DNA of 13,242 nt from Irineochytrium annulatum (taxonomy: Eukaryota; Chytridiomycota; Chytridiomycetes; Chytridiales; Chytridiaceae). Below, piece after piece: positions 8,691 to 13,242 of this stretch; position 1 is the first letter of the stretch; every line of letters starts with the position of its first letter. Position numbers and translations under genes: made by a program. Location: the NCBI GenBank assembly GCA_027600665.1, contig JADGJL010000827.1, positions 1-13,242 of the forward strand, in the 5' to 3' direction. The notes beneath the pieces are model-generated. The model saw nothing but the letters and a program-made list of their open reading frames with translations. It was not told where the DNA came from and made no database searches.

Positions 8691-10126
8691 GGTCGCCATG
8701 GCGCGAGGTCCACACTCCCCCGGCGTCCGCGGGCGCGTCGACTTCGATCTCGATCCTCGGCGTCCAGTATCCGCGCGACGCCTGCACCAACGTCCCACCG
8801 TCGATCCTGGCCAAAATCCCGCGCGGGCTGCATCGCGTCCCGAACCACCCGCTCAACATCATCAAGCGCCGTATCGAGGCCTACTTTCAACGCCTAAACT
8901 CGAAGTACGCCCTCTCAGACTCCCTGCCGCCCGTCGTCACCACCACCGCCAACTTCGACGATCTCCTCATCCCGACCTCACACCCGTCGCGAGCGCCGAC
9001 GGACACGTACTACGTCAACGCCACGCATGTGCTCCGAACGCACACGTCCGCGCATCAGAGGGACGTGCTGCGGTTGCGTCCGCAGCCGGTGGGGCATTTG
9101 GTCACGGCGGACGTGTATCGGCGGGACGAGGTGGACGTGAGCCATTACCCCGTCTTCCATCAAATGGAGGGCATACGGACTTTTGAGCGCGCGAAGCTGG
9201 AGGAGGAGGTGGAAGTGGACAGGATTCCAGAGCGGCCTGCGGGGGTGGATATCACGGATGAGGCGGCGGAACCAGGAGGGACAAATTCGGTGCAGAATGC
9301 GCATGGCAAGGAGGAGGCGATGATGGTCGCCCAGCATATGAAGAGGACGATGGAGGGGATGGTGGTGGAGTTGTTTGGGGCGGGATCGAAGGCCGGGGAG
9401 AATGGCGAGCCGTTGAAGATGAGGTGGATCGAGGGATATTTTCCCTTCACGGGCCCCTCATGGGAGCTTGAGGTGCTCTACATGGGGAAGTGGCTCGAGC
9501 TCTGCGGGTGTGGTGTGATCCAGCAAGCGATTTTGGATGAGACGGGCAACAACGATCGCGTGGGGTGGGCGTTCGGCTTCGGGCTCGAGCGGCTCGCCAT
9601 GAAGATGTTCGACATACCTGACATCCGACTGTTTTGGAGCGAGGATCCTAGGTTCCTGAGTCAGTTTAAGTCAGGGGACCTGGGTACGCTCAGGTTCCAG
9701 CCTTACAGCAAGTATCCGGCGTGCTACAAGGATGTGTCGTTTTGGATTCCGGTGGAGGGGTATCATGATAATGATATGTACGAGCTAGTGCGAGATGTGG
9801 CCGGGGATTTGGTGGAAGACGTTGCATTGGTAAGTAGATATAGACGGTCGGTGGAAGAGATCATAATGCCCCCTTTTTACATAGATTGATGCATTCGTTC
9901 ACCCAAAAACGAAGCGCGTCAGCAAGTGTTATAGGATCAACTACAGATCCATGGACAGGTAGGGTATCAAATCCCGTGCGATCCAAGTTGACGACCCCTA
10001 AACCATCTCTCCCCTACTTCTCTTCTTGTCCGGAATTACAGGACGTTCACGAACGACGAGATCGATGAAATTCAGGAGGGTGTAAGGCAGGCGATCGTGG
10101 AGAGGTTGGGGGGAGACTTGCGGTGA
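8648..10126 (+). CDS. MSF1: Mitochondrial phenylalanyl-tRNA synthetase, complete (right copy)
   Basis: This monomeric class II synthetase attaches phenylalanine to mitochondrial tRNA-Phe in the matrix. Exons are 8648-9829, 9885-9958 and 10042-10126 (stop TGA), giving 446 residues, close to human FARS2 (about 450). Introns are 55 bases (GTAAGT...ACATAG, phase 0) and 83 bases (GTAGGG...TTACAG, phase 2). Neither has an exact CTRAY branch site. Residues 1-35 are Arg/Ser/Ala-rich with no acidic residue before Glu20, as expected for a matrix-targeting presequence. Catalytic signatures are YYVNATHVLRTHTSAHQ (121-137), motif 2 VYRRDEVDVSHYPVFHQMEG (156-175) and motif 3 GWAFGFGLERLAM (306-318). The tRNA-binding FDX-ACB domain runs from about PYSKYPACYKDVSFWIP (352-368) to the end, with CYRINYRSMDR spanning the second splice junction. 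The start was chosen as the first in-frame ATG. Met6 (8663, context ACCATG) is an alternative. It lies 352 bases downstream of the PSP1 stop on the same strand. Confidence 0.96.
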
Positions 10127-10175
10127 TCGTCATTAAAAAGGACTACGGGGTGTATATGTGCCCAGGAAACTCAAG

Positions 10176-10181
10176 AATAAA
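10176..10181 (+). promoter_or_regulatory. Candidate poly(A) signal of MSF1 (right)
   Basis: AATAAA lies 50 bases after the synthetase stop codon, a sensible distance for a 3' UTR. Fungal poly(A) signals are loose, so this is a candidate only. Confidence 0.4.
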
Positions 10182-10263
10182 GTGGATAACTTGAACAAGT
10201 GCTCTAACAGATTTTGTTACTCGTTGGCACACGAGAAAATCGTTGAAAATTTGTTTCTCTTCA

Positions 10264-10317
10264 AGGCTGGTATGCTTGTGAGTCTTTTCTTGTCCTTTTA
10301 CTTCTCCGTACCAGCCT
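10264..10317. repeat. Inverted repeat past the MSF1 3' end (right)
   Basis: AGGCTGGTA (10264-10272) pairs perfectly with TACCAGCCT (10309-10317) around a 36-base, mostly pyrimidine loop. It lies about 140 bases after the synthetase stop. It may be a chance stem or part of the transcript's 3' end. No transposon features accompany it. Confidence 0.5.
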
Positions 10318-10498
10318 CTAGCTAATAGTCACCCCGGGACGAGGATGCGGCTTCAGGACGCGTTATTCCTTTACTTTGCAATCGCTGGCTGATACAAAAT
10401 TCTATGAGACGGCGTCGACGTTCTGTCAAGCCCGGGCAATGGCCAACAGATCCGCCACTAATGTTATGCGCGGTCGCCTCGAGTGGATGCTGCAAGCC

Positions 10499-10522
10499 CT
10501 GTGAGTCTCCCTGTGAGTCTCC
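10499..10522. repeat. 12-bp perfect tandem duplication (right mirror)
   Basis: Mirror of 2721-2744, read as CTGTGAGTCTCC twice on the plus strand. Confidence 0.8.
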
Positions 10523-11019
10523 ATATTTGGTTTCTGGCGCCTCTTGACGAACAGCAGCAACGCCGAGGACCCACTTGACGGGGCAGATCCCGCCGCCTCG
10601 TCGTTTACCCGGCTGGCGAACATGTGCATTCGCGATGCTGCATAAATTCAATCCTTGCGTGTTTTTTGTTGCTACATCGCCTTTAGGCTTCCAAAGGCCT
10701 GACGGCTTGCTGGCAACCATAACGCTGCTAATACACAGATGTCAGCTTCAACGTCACTTGACTGGCCTACTTGTTTTTCATGGGAGAGATATTTTTGCTG
10801 GATTTTTTGAAATGGTAGCAAGATGTCCGACTACCGCGGGTCTGAAGTTGGACGTTTTGCAAAATATGTAGAATGGTCACGGCCATAAACTTTTGATCGG
10901 TGGCATATCCACCTCGATACTGAGAGGGTAAAATGGAGGAAGCAAGGAGATAGAGTGTTTGCCTTTGAAGACGAAAGCGTGTCGATTCAAAAGATTGTTA
11001 CATAAAAGATTACATGTGG

Positions 11020-11023
11020 AAAA
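11020..11023 (-). terminator. Pol III terminator of tRNA-Glu (right)
   Basis: This is the mirror of the left-arm signal, seen as AAAA on the plus strand just beyond the 3' end of the minus-strand tRNA gene. Confidence 0.7.
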
Positions 11024-11033
11024 CGAATATAAT

Positions 11034-11105
11034 CTCCGCATGGGGGATTCGAACCCCCGCAACCGCTGTGAAAGAGCGGGATCCTAACCACTGGACCAAT
11101 GCGGA
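11034..11105 (-). tRNA. tRNA-Glu (anticodon UUC), right copy
   Basis: This is the exact mirror of the left-arm gene. The acceptor stem starts at 11105 and the discriminator is at 11034. The anticodon lies at 11070-11072 on the minus strand. The cloverleaf, A box and B box are intact. It converges with the synthetase gene on this arm, with about 900 bases between their 3' ends. Confidence 0.97.
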
Positions 11106-11200
11106 CACGCCAATTTTCAATGGAACAAGAGCGTCATAAAGATAATGATGTAAAACGGAGAAGAAAGACAGTTGAGCTTCTAAATTCTGCCTGCATCTTG

Positions 11201-11246
11201 CCTATTGGACGCTATACCAACATCCTATTGGACGCTATGTCAACAT
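11201..11246. repeat. Two-copy 23-bp tandem repeat carrying CCAAT motifs (right mirror)
   Basis: Mirror of 1997-2042. On the plus strand the units start CCTATTGGACGCTAT at 11201 and 11224, with ATTGG at 11204-11208 and 11227-11231. Confidence 0.75.
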
Positions 11247-12699
11247 CCTGGTCCGCTCCACCCCATCAGGCATGCCACAGACTTGCCCTGCCTCGTCACA
11301 TTCTCTGCCATGTGCTGGCGAGAACCACCATTTAAAGTCAAATATTACCTCAAACTAGTCGTTTACCTCCCCAGTGCCAAAAAGGAGATAACAACAGAGA
11401 TATCGGAGGTACGAGAACCGACGGGTACAATCCACCCTGGAAATTGCAAGGACTGTCGAAACCCATAGATTGACATACATCCTACGGTGACACCTAAGGT
11501 AACATAGTAGGTTAACCCCTTAAATTTCAGCACACGCATGCCGCGTAAGCATGTTTACCCACTTAACCCATAGAGTGATGACCGGTATGCTAAAATCCTA
11601 CGAAGGCATACCCCGCATACGACGACGAGTGAGTAGCCCTCGTCCTAGTTATCGCCCAGTTACCTTTTCCACTACAGCTTTAGCTAATGGTTTTTGGTGC
11701 ATGACTAGTAGACTTAGAAATGGCTTACCATTATCTTCGAAGTACGTTGGTTATGTCCTGCCTATGTATTTTACACCCACCTACTTACTACCCGCGCTCG
11801 CCGGCACGGCTAAGGGCGGCTATGATTGGTAGTACTGGTAGACTGTTTTGTGGGATAATGCGGCGCTGATGATGCACTAGATTTACATAGTTGAGCACGA
11901 GTTCGAATTGAGTTGACAACGAACCAACTGATGACCGCCGTCGCGCGATGATGGTCCGACGGCTGGCTGGATTGCCCAGACCCTACGCTGCAATAAACAG
12001 CACATTGACCACACATTGTGTGCTTACCGTCCCCTGACTACCCCAGCGCGACTAACAGCACGGGAGTTCCCTCATCCTCTAGCCGCAGATCGCAAACAGT
12101 CAGTGATCACCAAGAAGGAAGGCCCGTGGAGGGTATTGGCCCTGGGTAAAACTGTGAAACCACCGGCGAAAGGGATATAATCCCGACGTGTGGCAGCTGG
12201 ACCAGACTCGAGCCAAGAGAAGAACCAGTCGGAGCACGCAGATAATGAGCCCTCCGGAGCCAGGATACGTTGACTGTTAGAGTGAGTAGGCGACGTTGAA
12301 CTTTGAACAGCACCAGGTGACGAGTTCTAGACCTACGACGCGCCAGCACTGGAGTACGGACACTACATTGCTAGCATAGACGTTTAATGTTATATACTCA
12401 TTCACCATTAATTCAATGAGCTCACGCCCGCCTGCCATCTGACACCCGCGCTATGCGCTCTTACCTTGCGACGCGTACGCCTCGCTTGGGAACCATATAT
12501 GGACTTACCCTGTATCTCCGACGACGTAGATCTTCTACCGGGTTGGAGTAGCGACCCTTCCGCAATGGTCTTGCAGTGTGCCTCAGTACGCACACACGAC
12601 GTGTAACACCGTGCTTGTCGCCCAGTTTAGTGCTCGGTCGGCTCTGGGTTAATTATAAATAAAATAGTATTTATATACGACAATAAGGTCCCCCCTTGA

Positions 12700-12754
12700 C
12701 TCACAATTAAAAAAAAAGGACATGCTCACCAAAAAAGAAAAAGAAGATGCTCAC
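12700..12754. repeat. A-rich imperfect 25-bp periodic repeat (right mirror)
   Basis: Mirror of 489-543. CTCAC recurs every 25 bases between A-rich runs on the plus strand. Confidence 0.6.
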
Positions 12755-13242
12755 TATAATTAAGGTAGGTTTACCTGTTCTAGCTGTGGAGTTTTGGAGG
12801 CTACGACACCGACGACGCGACAGGACGCGCTCTGAAAAAACTAATAGTCGTCCGTTGACCTTAAAAAGTACTAACGGGGGAGGACAATCTCGCCGTCAAT
12901 CGTGATAGTCAGAGAGGCTACACCTAGTGGACTGACTGGATGCTGTATGACCAAAGTGGCTTGGAAAAGCCGATCCAGCTTTCCAGGGACCTCTGCGGGA
13001 CCATTCTGGCTGGGGAGCCACTGTGCTCCGAGCGACAGACCAACCTCATATTCCCATTCGCTGGCGAAGAGCAAGTATGAGGCCGAGTCACGTTTCAATC
13101 CCAGGAAGGTACAGACCGTCCCGACAAGGGAAGCGCCTCTTCTCCGGGAGAGGTATCGTCACCCTGGCTGAGCGACTGCGTTTGTTACCTCTACTGTTAT
13201 TAACCAAACATACTTGGTTAGCGCCGATTGCAAGGCGCACTG

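Larger units (their letters stand above)
10127..11019. other. Region between MSF1 3' end and tRNA-Glu (right mirror)
   Basis: Mirror of 2224-3116. It contains the MSF1 3' UTR with AATAAA, the 9-bp stem, the 12-bp duplication and the unassigned opposing frames at 10322-10720 (minus) and 10575-10871 (plus). Confidence 0.55.
1..13242. repeat. Perfect full-window palindrome (two 6,621-base inverted arms, no spacer)
   Basis: The window begins CAGTGCGCCTTGCAATCGGC and ends with its exact reverse complement. The same holds at the centre and at every gene, intron boundary and tRNA base I compared. Every open frame on one arm has a partner of identical length and translation at 13243 minus its coordinates on the other strand. 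The symmetry axis lies between 6621 and 6622 with zero spacer. I saw no substitution or indel between arms, although I compared by eye and did not align every base. Long perfect spacerless palindromes are unstable in cells, and natural inverted duplications usually keep a spacer and diverge. A library, read or assembly artefact is therefore the leading explanation, with a very recent inverted duplication second. Confidence 0.97.
11106..13242. other. Gene-poor outer flank (right mirror)
   Basis: Mirror of 1-2137 with the same contents. The edge hairpin is at 13201-13220. The longest open frame here (11551-11832, plus strand, 93 residues) has no motif I recognise. Confidence 0.6.

Noticed and set aside
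8638..9186. 182-codon frame overlapping the MSF1 start (and its mirror 4057-4605)
   Set aside because: It is an out-of-frame shadow of the GC-rich synthetase exon. Its Arg/His/Pro-rich translation has no recognised motif, while the main frame carries all synthetase signatures.
9830..9889. Reading MSF1 straight through to a stop at 9889
   Set aside because: This would replace the C-terminal FDX-ACB end with unrelated residues. A GTAAGT donor at 9830 and ACATAG acceptor ending at 9884 restore the conserved end.
1..13242. Two independent gene copies (duplicated MSF1, PSP1 and tRNA-Glu)
   Set aside because: No difference was seen between arms in exons, introns or intergenic DNA. The copies are most simply one locus represented twice.
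1..13242. Palindromic rDNA-type minichromosome, linear plasmid or viral hairpin genome
   Set aside because: There is no rRNA, telomere repeat, terminal protein, polymerase or resolvase gene. The content is ordinary nuclear housekeeping genes with spliceosomal introns.

Overview
The window reads as nuclear DNA of a fungus. Its genes carry many very short GT-AG introns (53-83 bases) with CTRAY-type branch sites in most of them, the coding sequence is GC-rich, and the gene content is eukaryotic: a nuclear-encoded mitochondrial phenylalanyl-tRNA synthetase, a PSP1-domain protein and a Pol III tRNA-Glu gene. A filamentous fungus, perhaps a basidiomycete, is plausible, but the sequence alone does not fix the phylum.

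The dominant fact is structural. The whole 13,242-base window is a perfect inverted repeat: bases 1-6621 are the reverse complement of bases 6622-13242. There is no spacer, and I found no mismatch at any place I compared. There are therefore only 6,621 bases of independent information, and every feature appears twice, at x on one strand and at 13243-x on the other. A palindrome this long and perfect is most simply explained as a fold-back (hairpin) read, an amplification chimera or an assembly artefact. A recent head-to-head duplication is possible but less likely. The centre cuts through the first visible exon of the PSP1 gene, so both copies lack the same N-terminal part and promoter.

Layout from the centre outward on the right arm (the left arm is the mirror image): 6622-8295, a 5'-truncated five-exon PSP1-family gene; 8296-8647, a 352-base intergenic and leader region with two small upstream ORFs; 8648-10126, a complete three-exon mitochondrial PheRS gene (446 residues, MSF1/FARS2 type) on the same strand; 10127-11033, a 3' flank with a candidate poly(A) signal, a hairpin and a short tandem repeat; 11034-11105, tRNA-Glu(UUC) on the opposite strand; 11106-13242, about 2.1 kb of gene-poor DNA with small tandem repeats and nothing I recognise as a gene or transposon.

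The genes do not form a pathway. The synthetase charges tRNA-Phe in mitochondria, the tRNA gene serves cytosolic translation, and PSP1-domain proteins are poorly characterised in fungi. I found no CRISPR array, transposase, rRNA, telomere repeat or new multi-gene system. The useful outcome is two spliced gene models and a strong warning about the palindrome.
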